Shown here: positions 53,802 through 62,974 of the stretch, one piece after another
Layout of the letters: the number at the start of each line of letters is the position of its first letter
Numbering within the stretch: position 1 is the first letter of the stretch
From: Saprospiraceae bacterium
GTDB lineage: Bacteria > Bacteroidota > Bacteroidia > Chitinophagales > Saprospiraceae
Length of the DNA stretch: 64,000 bases
Assembly: GCA_016714025.1 (NCBI GenBank)
Contig: JADJOB010000002.1
Coordinates: 231,501 to 295,500, forward strand
Reading direction: 5' to 3'
The notes under the pieces: generated by a model
Seen by the model: only the letters and a program-made list of their open reading frames with translations
What the model was told of the DNA's origin: nothing
Database searches by the model: none
Made by a program: the position numbers and the translations under genes

Positions 53802-54911
53802 ATGATAAAGATAAGCTGTCCACAATGCAAAAGCATTCTAACGTTTGAACAAGCAGCTTCTGGTTCACAACGATTTTGTTCATCTTGCGGACTCTCCTTA
53901 ATCATTCCGATTATTGAATCCCAAGATCATGCTACAGATTCGGAAACTGATGCAGAAAAAATTCAAACCATCAATGAGTCATTCCAAAACATCATTGAAA
54001 AGAGTTCGAAACAAGCTCAAACTATCTTAAGGGATCTACAACAAATTCCATTAAAACAGGAAATTATCCCGATAGATCACAGCAATATCAATTTGTTACT
54101 TAAAGATTTTATCTTTTGGGCAGTAAGCTTTTTAGGAATTATTCCTTTGTTGATAATTACTGTCAATCAAGTCTCCACCCAACTGACCATGTTTGCCTTA
54201 TTTTTTGCTTTTGTATGGGGTGTGATCTTTAAAAAATTTATTTTGAATGATTCCGGAACAAAACGTCTGGCAGTTCCTGCCTTGTTTTTTACGGGCATTA
54301 TTGGAATTTGGTTATTGCTTTTTATCTACCGATTCCTTCCAGAATTTTATTTAAATCTAGCTGACAATTCCAATTTAATTGTTTCGCTGTTAGGGTATAT
54401 TGTTCAGGTTGGGATTTGTGAAGAATTAATCAAAGCATTACCAATCTATATAGCCATAAAATGGTTTCGCAAAGATTTGAACATACTTTCTCTGGTTACA
54501 ATAGGGGTATTTAGTGGGTTGGGATTTGCAGCTTTTGAAAATTTACATTACGGTGAAACAGCCATTGGATCCGCATACACCAAAACAATAAATTACGGAG
54601 TTGAAGGCCTGGTTTCGGGAGTTCAAAATGCCATGGTCCTGGTTATGTTGCGATCACTGTCATTGGTTTTTTGCCATGCAGTATTTTCTGGCATTGTGGG
54701 CTACTTTATTACTACAGCTATTATCCGCAAAGAAAAAAAGGGTGCACTGATTGTCATTGGATTTGCTACGGCTTCCATTTTACACGGAGTGTATGATTGG
54801 CTTGCCGGTTTACAACCTACTTTAGCAGCATTGCTGGCAGGATTTTCGTTTGCATTATTTTATGGGTATCTCATGAAATTAAAAAATTCAGACCGGCAGA
54901 TTGCGTTCTAA
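53802..54911 (+). CDS. PrsW family intramembrane metalloprotease with N-terminal zinc ribbon
   Basis: A 369-residue membrane protein. The first ~35 residues form a zinc ribbon (CPQC at 6-9 and CSSC at 26-29), which is followed by a helical linker and then about eight membrane helices. PrsW motifs: EELIKALP with Glu207/Glu208, GLGFAAFENLHYG, HAVFSGIVGYF and HGVYD. PrsW-type proteins cleave membrane-bound anti-sigma factors; no sigma or anti-sigma gene is here. It starts 9 bp after the lipoprotein gene. Confidence 0.85.
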   Translation: MIKISCPQCKSILTFEQAASGSQRFCSSCGLSLIIPIIESQDHATDSETDAEKIQTINESFQNIIEKSSKQAQTILRDLQQIPLKQEIIPIDHSNINLLLKDFIFWAVSFLGIIPLLIITVNQVSTQLTMFALFFAFVWGVIFKKFILNDSGTKRLAVPALFFTGIIGIWLLLFIYRFLPEFYLNLADNSNLIVSLLGYIVQVGICEELIKALPIYIAIKWFRKDLNILSLVTIGVFSGLGFAAFENLHYGETAIGSAYTKTINYGVEGLVSGVQNAMVLVMLRSLSLVFCHAVFSGIVGYFITTAIIRKEKKGALIVIGFATASILHGVYDWLAGLQPTLAALLAGFSFALFYGYLMKLKNSDRQIAF

Positions 54912-54963
54912 ATTTAGTACTCAGTTTAATTAAGACTTATAAAAAAATTTGACTTTCATGTCA

Positions 54964-54977
54964 TTGACTAAAGTCAC
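54964..54977. promoter_or_regulatory. Weak FNR/CRP-like palindrome before the cbb3 operon
   Basis: The 14-mer ttgactaaagtcac contains the perfect arms TGACT and AGTCA around AA. Aligned with the FNR consensus TTGAT-N4-ATCAA it matches 7 of 10 defined bases. It lies about 50 bp before the ccoI start, a position where oxygen-responsive regulators of cbb3 genes often bind. One site with limited match, so this is a suggestion. Confidence 0.35.
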
Positions 54978-55026
54978 TTTATCCAATGAGCAATATCAAA
55001 TCGGAATATAGGTTCCGTATCGACTT

Positions 55027-57450
55027 TTGCAAACGAATCGCTTTATTCTGGAAAACAATACACAAATCCAAACCCTTTGCTATCACTGCGGAAGTGAATG
55101 CCCAAATCAATCTATTGAAATAGATAACCATTATTTTTGTTGCGAGGGATGCAAAACGGTTTTTCAGGTTTTAAATAATAATCAACTTTGTGACTATTAT
55201 GCTTACAATTCCCAACCGGGAATTAAGCAAAATAATTCGCAATGGGCTGAGCGGTATGCCTTTTTGGATCGACCAGAATACTGGGATGAATTCATAAGCT
55301 TCAAAGAAAAGGACCAATGCAGGGTCCAATTTTACATTCCCCAAATGCATTGCAGTTCGTGCATCTGGTTGTTGGAAAATTTATTTAAACTCAATGAGGG
55401 GATCATTAGCAATCGGGTTAATTTTTCCACTAAAGAATTGTTTTTAGTCTTTGACGCCAAAAAAATTAGTTTGCGTCAGCTGGTCGAACTGCTGACTTCC
55501 ATTGGCTATGAACCAAAACTAGAAATCCAGGATCTTAAATTGGGACTTCAACTTCCAAAAAGAAACCGGGTGCTAAAAATTGGAATCGCTGGATTTTGCT
55601 TTGCCAACATTATGATGTTTTCACTACCTGAGTATTTTAATGGTGGGGAATTGGTCGAACAAGATCTCGCAATACTTTTCCGATTGTTTATTTTTATTCT
55701 TTCGTTACCTGTCTTGTTTTTTTGCGCTACTGAATTTTTTTCCGGTGCATGGAATGGACTGAAGCTTAAAATGATTACGATTGACCTCCCGATTGCATTA
55801 GCATTAATTTTGACATTTTCAAGAAGTATTTATGAAATGCAAATCGGATTAAGCAATGGATATCTCGATAGTTTTTCCGGTATTGTGTTTTTTATGTTAT
55901 TGGGTCGATTTATTCAGGATAAATCATTTACTTCCTTATCCTTCGACCGTAACTATAAATCATTTTTTCCAATTGCTGTAATGGCAATGAAAAAATCCAA
56001 ATGGATATCTACACCCATAGAAGCCATTGAAAAAAATGATCGCATCCTCATCCATAATGAGGAAATTATTCCAGTTGATGGTTTATTATTGAATGGCAAG
56101 GCTTCCCTCGATTACAGTTTTGTAAGTGGCGAAAGTCAACTAAGTTTTCCAAACTGTGGGGAACGGGTTTATGCAGGTGCACGTCAAACCGGTGAGGCCA
56201 TTGAAATAAGTGTGATTAAACCTGTTTCACAAAGTTATTTGACCAATCTTTGGAATAATGAAATTTTTAAAACAGAAAAAGCTAAAACATATAAGGAAAT
56301 TGATCTCATTGCACAATATTTTACATTGGTAGTTATTGTCTTGGCCTTAGCTGCCGGTGTCTATTGGTACACAGAAAATCGACCGGATCTCATGTGGAAT
56401 GCGGTTACTACGATATTAATAGTTGCTTGTCCCTGTGCGTTATTGTTGGCTGCAAGTTTTACAAATGGAAATTTACTTCGAATTCTTTCCAAAAATAAAT
56501 TGTACCTAAAGCATCCTTCTGTTTTGGATCAATTGAATCAAATTGATCATCTGGTTTTTGATAAAACAGGTACACTCACTAAAAATGGAAGTCTTAAAGT
56601 ATTGTATTGTGGAACAAAATTGAGCCAAGATCAGGAAATTCGTTTTTATTCCTTAGCAAAACAATCTACACATCCTTTAAGTCATTCTGTAGCTCAGTAT
56701 ATTCAGGCAAATCAAACAATTCCGGTACTCGAATTTAAACAAATCCCAGGAAAAGGAATTGAAGCATGGATTCAGGAACATCATGTGATTTTGGGCTCCG
56801 CTGATTTTGTAAAAGCAGTCGATCCAGAAAATGAAGATCAATCTACAGTCCATATCAAAGAAGATGGAAATTATCTGGGTTATTTTTCCATTGCCCAGGA
56901 ATTCAGATCAGGTCTTGATGTATTATTTGACAAGTTGAAGTCAAAATACAAACTATCCATGTTAACGGGAGACCAACCCGGAGCAACAACAAAATTGCTT
57001 GGCTTATTTCAACAAAAGAATGCCTTGCATTTTGGATTAAAACCCATTGATAAATTGGATTTCATTAGTAAACATCAACAAAAACAGGGTGAAAAAATAC
57101 TCATGGTTGGCGATGGACTCAATGATTCCGGTGCATTGAAACAAAGTGATGTAGGGATAGCTGTTACAGAAAACCGCAATAATTTTACGCCGGCTAGTGA
57201 TGGTATTTTAGATGGGTCTTCTTTGCAAAAATTGGCTGATATGCTTCTTTTTGTCAGAGATGGAAAACGTACCATTTACCTGATCTTTATATATTCCATA
57301 CTTTACAATATAATAGGTGGTTATTTTGCCCTAAATGGAATCCTTTCCCCACTCATTGCAGCTATTTTAATGCCTATCAGTTCGATTTCAATTTTACTGC
57401 TTTCCTACGGAATAACTGCTTTTTTAGCCTGGCATCGCAGGCTTTCCTAA
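55027..57450 (+). CDS. ccoI: Copper-translocating P1B-type ATPase for cbb3 oxidase assembly (CcoI/FixI-type)
   Basis: An 807-residue heavy-metal P-type ATPase. The N-terminus has CYHCGSEC (18-25) and CCEGCKTVF (38-46), typical of FixI/CcoI-type proteins, then a heavy-metal-associated domain with MHCSSC (107-112). After several helices come the CPC motif (468-470), DKTGTLT with the phosphorylated Asp512, TGDQPG, and VGDGLNDSGAL in the P domain. The only good start is TTG 55027: TAG at 55009-55011 closes the frame and no ATG precedes the first metal motif. It should supply copper to cbb3 oxidase encoded next. Confidence 0.92.
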   Translation: MQTNRFILENNTQIQTLCYHCGSECPNQSIEIDNHYFCCEGCKTVFQVLNNNQLCDYYAYNSQPGIKQNNSQWAERYAFLDRPEYWDEFISFKEKDQCRVQFYIPQMHCSSCIWLLENLFKLNEGIISNRVNFSTKELFLVFDAKKISLRQLVELLTSIGYEPKLEIQDLKLGLQLPKRNRVLKIGIAGFCFANIMMFSLPEYFNGGELVEQDLAILFRLFIFILSLPVLFFCATEFFSGAWNGLKLKMITIDLPIALALILTFSRSIYEMQIGLSNGYLDSFSGIVFFMLLGRFIQDKSFTSLSFDRNYKSFFPIAVMAMKKSKWISTPIEAIEKNDRILIHNEEIIPVDGLLLNGKASLDYSFVSGESQLSFPNCGERVYAGARQTGEAIEISVIKPVSQSYLTNLWNNEIFKTEKAKTYKEIDLIAQYFTLVVIVLALAAGVYWYTENRPDLMWNAVTTILIVACPCALLLAASFTNGNLLRILSKNKLYLKHPSVLDQLNQIDHLVFDKTGTLTKNGSLKVLYCGTKLSQDQEIRFYSLAKQSTHPLSHSVAQYIQANQTIPVLEFKQIPGKGIEAWIQEHHVILGSADFVKAVDPENEDQSTVHIKEDGNYLGYFSIAQEFRSGLDVLFDKLKSKYKLSMLTGDQPGATTKLLGLFQQKNALHFGLKPIDKLDFISKHQQKQGEKILMVGDGLNDSGALKQSDVGIAVTENRNNFTPASDGILDGSSLQKLADMLLFVRDGKRTIYLIFIYSILYNIIGGYFALNGILSPLIAAILMPISSISILLLSYGITAFLAWHRRLS

Positions 57451-57527
57451 CTGATAAAAATCATTTAACTGGATGACCGTGGTCTAAGGGATGGTTTTGA
57501 CCTGCTTTTAATTTTGCTCATCAAATT

Positions 57528-57689
57528 ATGAGCGTATTAATAATTTTAATTTGTGTCAGTGTCTGTATTGCCGGTGCTTTTCTATTGGCATTTATATGGA
57601 GTTCAAATGACGGACAATTTGAAGATTTATACGCATCAGCCCATCGTATTTTATTTGAACGAAAAGAAAAAATCAAGAAAGAAGAATGA
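57528..57689 (+). CDS. ccoS: cbb3-type oxidase assembly protein CcoS
   Basis: A 53-residue single-helix membrane protein (MSVLIILICV, then AGAFLLAFIWSSNDGQFED). The WSxxxGQFED sequence at the end of the helix is the typical CcoS signature. CcoS is needed to load heme and copper into CcoN. Its TGA overlaps the next ATG (ATGA), so its expression is coupled to the oxidase subunits. Short but well supported by context. Confidence 0.93.
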   Translation: MSVLIILICVSVCIAGAFLLAFIWSSNDGQFEDLYASAHRILFERKEKIKKEE

Positions 57690-59809
57690 ATGCACAATTA
57701 GAAACCGTTTACTATGACAATAAAATGCCAAGACTTTTTGCAATGGCAACCATTTTATGGGGTGCTGTTGGCATGTTGGTAGGAGTCCTGATTGCATTTC
57801 AACTTGTATTTCCAGCTCTAAATTTTGATTTATCGTTTACTACATATGGCCGTTTAAGGCCCTTGCATACCAATGCTGTGATTTTTGCATTTGTAGGAAA
57901 CGGTATTTTCACTGCGATCTATTATGCGTTGCCCAGATTACTGAAAACGTCCATGTGGAGCAGTAAATTAAGCAAAATTCATTTTTGGGGATGGCAATCC
58001 ATCATTGTATTGGCAGCTTTAACCTTGGTTAGCGGCATCACAACGGGTAAAGAATATGCAGAATTGGAATGGCCGGTTGATATATTAATCACTCTAATCT
58101 GGGTGGTCTTTGGTATCAATATGTTTGCTACCATTTTAACCAGAAGAGAACGGCACTTGTACGTTGCGATTTGGTTTTTCATTGCCTCCTGGGTAACTGT
58201 GGCTATGCTGCATATTGTCAATTCCATTGAAATCCCAATCAACTTGTTCAAATCTTACTCCTGGTATGCAGGGGTTCAGGATGCTTTGGTTCAATGGTGG
58301 TATGGTCACAATGCGGTTGCATTCTTTTTAACTACTCCGTATTTGGGTTTGATGTATTATTTCTTACCAAAAGCTGCTGACCGTCCGGTGTATTCATACC
58401 GCTTGAGCATTGTGCATTTTTGGTCTTTAATATTCATTTATATATGGGCAGGTCCGCATCACCTTTTATATACTGCTTTACCTGATTGGGCACAATCGTT
58501 GGGAACCGTTTTTTCAATCATGCTGATTTTACCAAGTTGGGGTGGAATGTTGAACGGACTGTTCACTTTAAGGGGAGCCTGGGATAAAGTCCGTGAAGAT
58601 CCTGTATTGAAATTTTTTGTAGTTGCGGTTACCTGTTATGGTATGTCGACATTTGAAGGTCCGATGATGTCACTAAAAAATGTGAATGCAATTTCACATT
58701 ACAGTGACTGGACTGTTGCACACGTTCATATAGGTGCCTTAGGATGGAATGGATTTTTAACATTTGGAATGCTGTACTGGTTATTTCCAAAAATGTATAA
58801 TGTCAAATTGTATTCTCAAAAATTAGCATCCACACACTTTTGGATTGGCACTTTAGGAATTATACTCTACGCAATTCCAATGTATTGGTCTGCTTTCCGG
58901 ACTTATTTTATGATGAAAACATTTACACCGGAAGGTCAATTGCAATACCAGTTTATGGATGTGGTGCAAACTGTAATGCCTTTTTATTTATTGCGGGCAG
59001 TAGGTGGAACCATATTTCTGATAGGTGTATTCATTATGATTTACAATTTAATTAAAACAGTTCGATCCGGAAAATTTATCGAAACTGAATCGATTGAAGC
59101 TGCACCATTAAGTAAAAATTACCAGGCACCAAAATCTGCTTTCTGGCACAGTGTCATCGAACGCAAACCCGTATTATTACTAACCATGAGTTTAATCGTA
59201 GTCGGTATTGGAGGTTTAGTTGAATTGGTTCCAACATTTTTAGTAAAATCAAATGTACCTACCATTTCAAGTGTAAAACCATACACCCCACTGGAATTGC
59301 AAGGTCGTGATATTTACATTCGCGAAGGATGTTATAATTGTCACTCACAAATGATTCGACCCTTCCGATATGAAGTGATGCGATATGGGGATTATTCAAA
59401 AGCTGGAGAATTTGTGTATGATCATCCATTTCAATGGGGAAGTAAGCGAACAGGCCCGGATCTCGCACGGGTGGGTGGTAAATATCCTAACAGTTGGCAT
59501 TTTAATCACATGTTAGATCCTCAATCGGTGTCACCAGGCTCCAACATGCCAAGCTATGTTTGGCTGTTTGGAAACGACTTAAATACGTCCACTACACCGT
59601 CTAAAATTCATGCCATGCGCAAAATGGGAGTTCCTTATCCGGCAGGATTTGAATCAACGGCAAATGAGGATTTGAAAAAACAAGCAGAACAAATTTCAAA
59701 TAGCTTGCGTGATGATAAAATCGGCATACCTGCTGAAAAAGAAATTGTTGCACTCATTGCATACCTGCAAAGATTAGGAAAAGATACACGTGTTAATTCA
59801 AAACGATAA
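57686..59809 (+). CDS. ccoNO: cbb3-type cytochrome c oxidase subunits I and II, fused (CcoN-CcoO)
   Basis: A 707-residue fusion: CcoN, the heme-copper catalytic subunit (about 1-470), joined to CcoO (about 500-707). In CcoN the ligand regions are RPLHTNAVIFAFVGN, WWYGHNAVAFF, GPHHLLYTALPDW and VAHVHIGALGWNG. In CcoO the c-type heme is CYNCHS (C549, C552, H553), and SPGSNMPSYVW gives the Met ligand. Fused ccoNO is common in Bacteroidota. It reduces oxygen to water with high affinity at the inner membrane. The ccoQ gene follows 5 bp later. Confidence 0.95.
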   Translation: MNAQLETVYYDNKMPRLFAMATILWGAVGMLVGVLIAFQLVFPALNFDLSFTTYGRLRPLHTNAVIFAFVGNGIFTAIYYALPRLLKTSMWSSKLSKIHFWGWQSIIVLAALTLVSGITTGKEYAELEWPVDILITLIWVVFGINMFATILTRRERHLYVAIWFFIASWVTVAMLHIVNSIEIPINLFKSYSWYAGVQDALVQWWYGHNAVAFFLTTPYLGLMYYFLPKAADRPVYSYRLSIVHFWSLIFIYIWAGPHHLLYTALPDWAQSLGTVFSIMLILPSWGGMLNGLFTLRGAWDKVREDPVLKFFVVAVTCYGMSTFEGPMMSLKNVNAISHYSDWTVAHVHIGALGWNGFLTFGMLYWLFPKMYNVKLYSQKLASTHFWIGTLGIILYAIPMYWSAFRTYFMMKTFTPEGQLQYQFMDVVQTVMPFYLLRAVGGTIFLIGVFIMIYNLIKTVRSGKFIETESIEAAPLSKNYQAPKSAFWHSVIERKPVLLLTMSLIVVGIGGLVELVPTFLVKSNVPTISSVKPYTPLELQGRDIYIREGCYNCHSQMIRPFRYEVMRYGDYSKAGEFVYDHPFQWGSKRTGPDLARVGGKYPNSWHFNHMLDPQSVSPGSNMPSYVWLFGNDLNTSTTPSKIHAMRKMGVPYPAGFESTANEDLKKQAEQISNSLRDDKIGIPAEKEIVALIAYLQRLGKDTRVNSKR

Positions 59810-59814
59810 GAATT

Positions 59815-59994
59815 ATGAAATTCAATAATTATTTGGAAAAAATTACCGGAATTGAAATTTATCCTATGATTTCATTACTGGTCTTCATACTTTTTTTTAT
59901 TGCTGTTACCATTTATGCATTTAAAGCAAACAGTGAAATGATTCGTACCATGGAAGAATTGCCATTAGATAAATCTGATACTAAGACTTTATGA
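59815..59994 (+). CDS. ccoQ: cbb3 oxidase subunit CcoQ-like
   Basis: A 59-residue small membrane protein: MKFNNYLEKITG, then one hydrophobic helix (about 16-35, YPMISLLVFILFFIAVTIY), then a polar tail with MEELPLD. Size, helix position and location between ccoNO and ccoP fit CcoQ, which stabilises the complex. Its stop overlaps the ATG of ccoP (ATGA). Identity rests on context more than on sequence. Confidence 0.85.
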   Translation: MKFNNYLEKITGIEIYPMISLLVFILFFIAVTIYAFKANSEMIRTMEELPLDKSDTKTL

Positions 59995-61121
59995 AAGCAT
60001 TACACTTTATAATTAGACCCATTTTATTCCTATTTTTATCAATAGGATGCGCTTTACCTACTTATGCTCAGGGAACTGCTGCTGCTACACAACCAAGTTC
60101 AACTGGAAACGGCTTTCACCTGGATTTGGACACGGCGCTTTTTGCTATTTCATTTACATTAGCAATTGTTATTATTGCCCTTTTAGGTGTGTTGCGCTCA
60201 TCGATTCGTTTTTATATAGATAAAAATAACAACTCGCTAAAAGCAATATTATGGATTGTTATGATTTTCTATAGCAGTCAGGAGGCATTAGCTCAACAAG
60301 CCAATCCTGTTGCAGGCAACCCACAAAGCTTTACTTTTTTATTAAGCGTTCAAGGTTGGCTTATGTTAATCATAATTGCTATTGAAATCTATGCGCTGAT
60401 TTTAATTAGAAAATGGATTCGCTTTTATACGGGCATTGAAAAATTTGAAACCAGAACTGCAGAAACTAAACCAAGTTGGTGGGATCGTATCAATGCCTTT
60501 AAATCAATAGACAGCGAAGGTGATATTGATACAGGACACAATTATGATGGAATTCGCGAACTGGATAACATTACGCCTCCTTGGTTTACTGCTGCCTTTC
60601 TTGGAACCATCTTATTTGCTGCAGTTTATTTGTATCGATACCACATCGCTCAATCTGCACCGCTCCAATTAAAAGAATATCAAAATGCAATGAAAATTGC
60701 AGAACAAGAACAAGCACTTTATTTGAGTGAAAAAGGAGATCAGATTGATGAAAATAATGTGGAATTATTACCTGCTGGTCAATATGAAGAAGGCAAAACC
60801 ATTTTTAAAACTGCATGTGCAGTTTGTCATGGAGATAAAGGACAAGGATTGGTTGGCCCAAATTTGACTGATGACTATTGGATTCATGGTGGTTCTGTGA
60901 AAGAAATTTTTACTGTAATAAAATATGGTGTGATGGATAAAGGCATGCGAAACTGGAAAGATGAATATGGCCCAAATCAAATTGCACAATTGACGAGTTA
61001 TATAAAATCTCTAAAAGGAACGAATCCTCCCGGTGCAAAAGATGCACAAGGAACTTTATATACAGAAGCAACACCTGCAAAAACGGATGTTAATCAAGAT
61101 ACTTCGAAAACTACCAAATAG
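59991..61121 (+). CDS. ccoP: cbb3 oxidase subunit III (CcoP), single heme
   Basis: A 376-residue membrane-bound cytochrome c. A signal-like N-terminus ends at TYAQ (27), then come several hydrophobic segments and the CcoP domain (GHNYDGIRELDNITPPWF at about 184-201, followed by a helix). One heme-binding motif is seen, CAVCH (C276, C279, H280), with the ligand methionine likely in DKGMRNW. Proteobacterial CcoP has two. The start overlaps ccoQ by 4 bp. Confidence 0.92.
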   Translation: MKALHFIIRPILFLFLSIGCALPTYAQGTAAATQPSSTGNGFHLDLDTALFAISFTLAIVIIALLGVLRSSIRFYIDKNNNSLKAILWIVMIFYSSQEALAQQANPVAGNPQSFTFLLSVQGWLMLIIIAIEIYALILIRKWIRFYTGIEKFETRTAETKPSWWDRINAFKSIDSEGDIDTGHNYDGIRELDNITPPWFTAAFLGTILFAAVYLYRYHIAQSAPLQLKEYQNAMKIAEQEQALYLSEKGDQIDENNVELLPAGQYEEGKTIFKTACAVCHGDKGQGLVGPNLTDDYWIHGGSVKEIFTVIKYGVMDKGMRNWKDEYGPNQIAQLTSYIKSLKGTNPPGAKDAQGTLYTEATPAKTDVNQDTSKTTK

Positions 61122-62525
61122 ATGAACCTTGATGATCTTCAGGAAGGATCCGGATTTAGAGACAGAATCAGTTCGGTTGACGAGGAAGGTAGCCGAAAGT
61201 GGATCTTTGCCAGTAAGGTCAGCGGGCGTTTTTATAATTACAGAAATTACAGTTCGTTTGTTTACCTGATTCTCTTTTTTGCAATTCCATTTATTTGGGT
61301 ACACAATCAACCCTTAGTATTATTTAATATACTAGAAGGTAAGTTTATTTTATTTAGCAAGATTTTTTGGCCTAATGATTTTTTCATTTTTGCGGTGGCC
61401 ATGATCACATTTATCATTTTTATTGCCTTATTTACGGTTATTTACGGTCGTTTATTTTGTGGTTGGGCTTGTCCTCAAACCATTTTCATGGAAATGGTTT
61501 TCCGAAAAATTGAATGGTTGATTGAAGGTTCACCCGGACAACAAAAACTGCTGCAGTCAAAATCCTGGACGAGTGAATGGTGGATTAAAAAATCTTTAAA
61601 ACATTTTATTTTTCTTGCATTTTCATTTCTTATAGCCAATACCTTTTTAGCCTACATCATCGGGATCGATCAGTTATATAAAATAATACTGAAACCCATT
61701 TCAGAAAACATCGGCCTTCTTAGTGGATTAATTGTATTTACGCTCTTATTTTATGGAGTGTTTGCATTTGTCCGTGATATTATTTGCACCACTGTTTGCC
61801 CATACGGACGTCTTCAGAGTGTGCTTTTTGACAAAGACACCATGCAAATTTCTTACGATTATACAAGAGGCGAACCCAGAGAACGCCTCCATAAAAATCA
61901 ACAACGAACCCAAGGAGATTGCGTGGACTGTATGAAATGTGTTCAGGTTTGTCCAACAGGCATTGACATTCGCAATGGAGTACAAATGGAATGCGTTGGT
62001 TGTACCGCATGCATTGATGCCTGCGATGAAGTAATGGATAAGGTGGGATTTAAAAGAGGATTAATAAGATATGCATCTGAGAATGAAATATCCCGAAAAA
62101 CCAGTTTTAAATTCAATAACCGCATGAAAGCATATACTGCCTTGCTCAGTATTTTAATTCTTGCGATGGTCGTTTTAATTGCAACCCGAAATACCATAGA
62201 TGCCTATGTTCAACGCGTTCCCGGACAATTATATCAGGAGGTTAATGATTCACTGATCACCAATTTATACACTGTAAAGTTTATAAACAAAAGCAGGGAC
62301 ACTCAAACAATGGATATCAAATTAGCAAATTATAACGGAAACATTCAGCTCATTGGAAATCACGAAATTAAAATTAACCCAGAATCTGTTTCTGAATATG
62401 AGTTCTTTATTGGCTTATCAAAAGATCAGGTACTTAAAAGAAGTAATGAAATCAAGTTAAATATATTACAAGGCAGTGATTTGATCCATACATTAAAAAC
62501 TAATTTTTTAGGACCATTTAAATAA
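61122..62525 (+). CDS. ccoG: Cytochrome c oxidase accessory protein CcoG (FixG/RdxA)
   Basis: A 467-residue membrane ferredoxin. It starts directly after the ccoP stop (no spacer). N-terminal helices and CGWACPQTIF (about 118-127) are followed by a polyferredoxin domain with two [4Fe-4S] clusters: CVDCMKCVQVCP and CVGCTACIDAC. After a further membrane helix comes a periplasmic FixG C-terminal Ig-like domain. It probably takes part in copper reduction or loading for cbb3 assembly. Confidence 0.92.
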   Translation: MNLDDLQEGSGFRDRISSVDEEGSRKWIFASKVSGRFYNYRNYSSFVYLILFFAIPFIWVHNQPLVLFNILEGKFILFSKIFWPNDFFIFAVAMITFIIFIALFTVIYGRLFCGWACPQTIFMEMVFRKIEWLIEGSPGQQKLLQSKSWTSEWWIKKSLKHFIFLAFSFLIANTFLAYIIGIDQLYKIILKPISENIGLLSGLIVFTLLFYGVFAFVRDIICTTVCPYGRLQSVLFDKDTMQISYDYTRGEPRERLHKNQQRTQGDCVDCMKCVQVCPTGIDIRNGVQMECVGCTACIDACDEVMDKVGFKRGLIRYASENEISRKTSFKFNNRMKAYTALLSILILAMVVLIATRNTIDAYVQRVPGQLYQEVNDSLITNLYTVKFINKSRDTQTMDIKLANYNGNIQLIGNHEIKINPESVSEYEFFIGLSKDQVLKRSNEIKLNILQGSDLIHTLKTNFLGPFK

Positions 62526-62530
62526 TCAAT

Positions 62531-62974
62531 ATGAGTTGGGGATATAAAATATTATTAGCCTATGCCTTATTCTTTGTGATGATCATCACTTTCTTATACA
62601 TAGCATCTCAACAAACCAATGAAATGCTGGAAACGAATTACTATGAAAAAGAAATTCAATTTCAAAAAATTCTCAACGGATCGGATAATCTCAATGTTTT
62701 AAATGAATCTATCAATTTAAAGTTAACCAGTGAGCAACTTGAAATTAACTTTCCAAAAGAAGGCATAAAGGACCAGCCTCTTATTCATTTAGAATTTATT
62801 AAAATGTCGGATCAAAGCAAAGATTTTAATTTAGATCTCAAGACAAATGAAAACGGTCAAATTATAATTCCCACCGAAAAATTCAGTAAAGGCTATTACA
62901 GACTTCAGATGCAATGGGAATCAAATGGAAAACCTTATGTGTATAGGGATCAATTTAAATTTTTAGAAGCATGA
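62531..62974 (+). CDS. ccoH: FixH family protein (CcoH)
   Basis: A 147-residue membrane protein with one N-terminal helix (about 5-27, ILLAYALFFVMIITFLYIASQ) and a soluble beta-domain of ~110 residues exposed to the periplasm (MLETNYYEKEIQFQKIL, SKGYYRLQMQWE). The NYYEKEIQFQ segment resembles the FixH start. FixH is needed for cbb3 assembly. The next gene begins 4 bp before its stop, and ccoG ends 5 bp upstream. Confidence 0.87.
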   Translation: MSWGYKILLAYALFFVMIITFLYIASQQTNEMLETNYYEKEIQFQKILNGSDNLNVLNESINLKLTSEQLEINFPKEGIKDQPLIHLEFIKMSDQSKDFNLDLKTNENGQIIIPTEKFSKGYYRLQMQWESNGKPYVYRDQFKFLEA

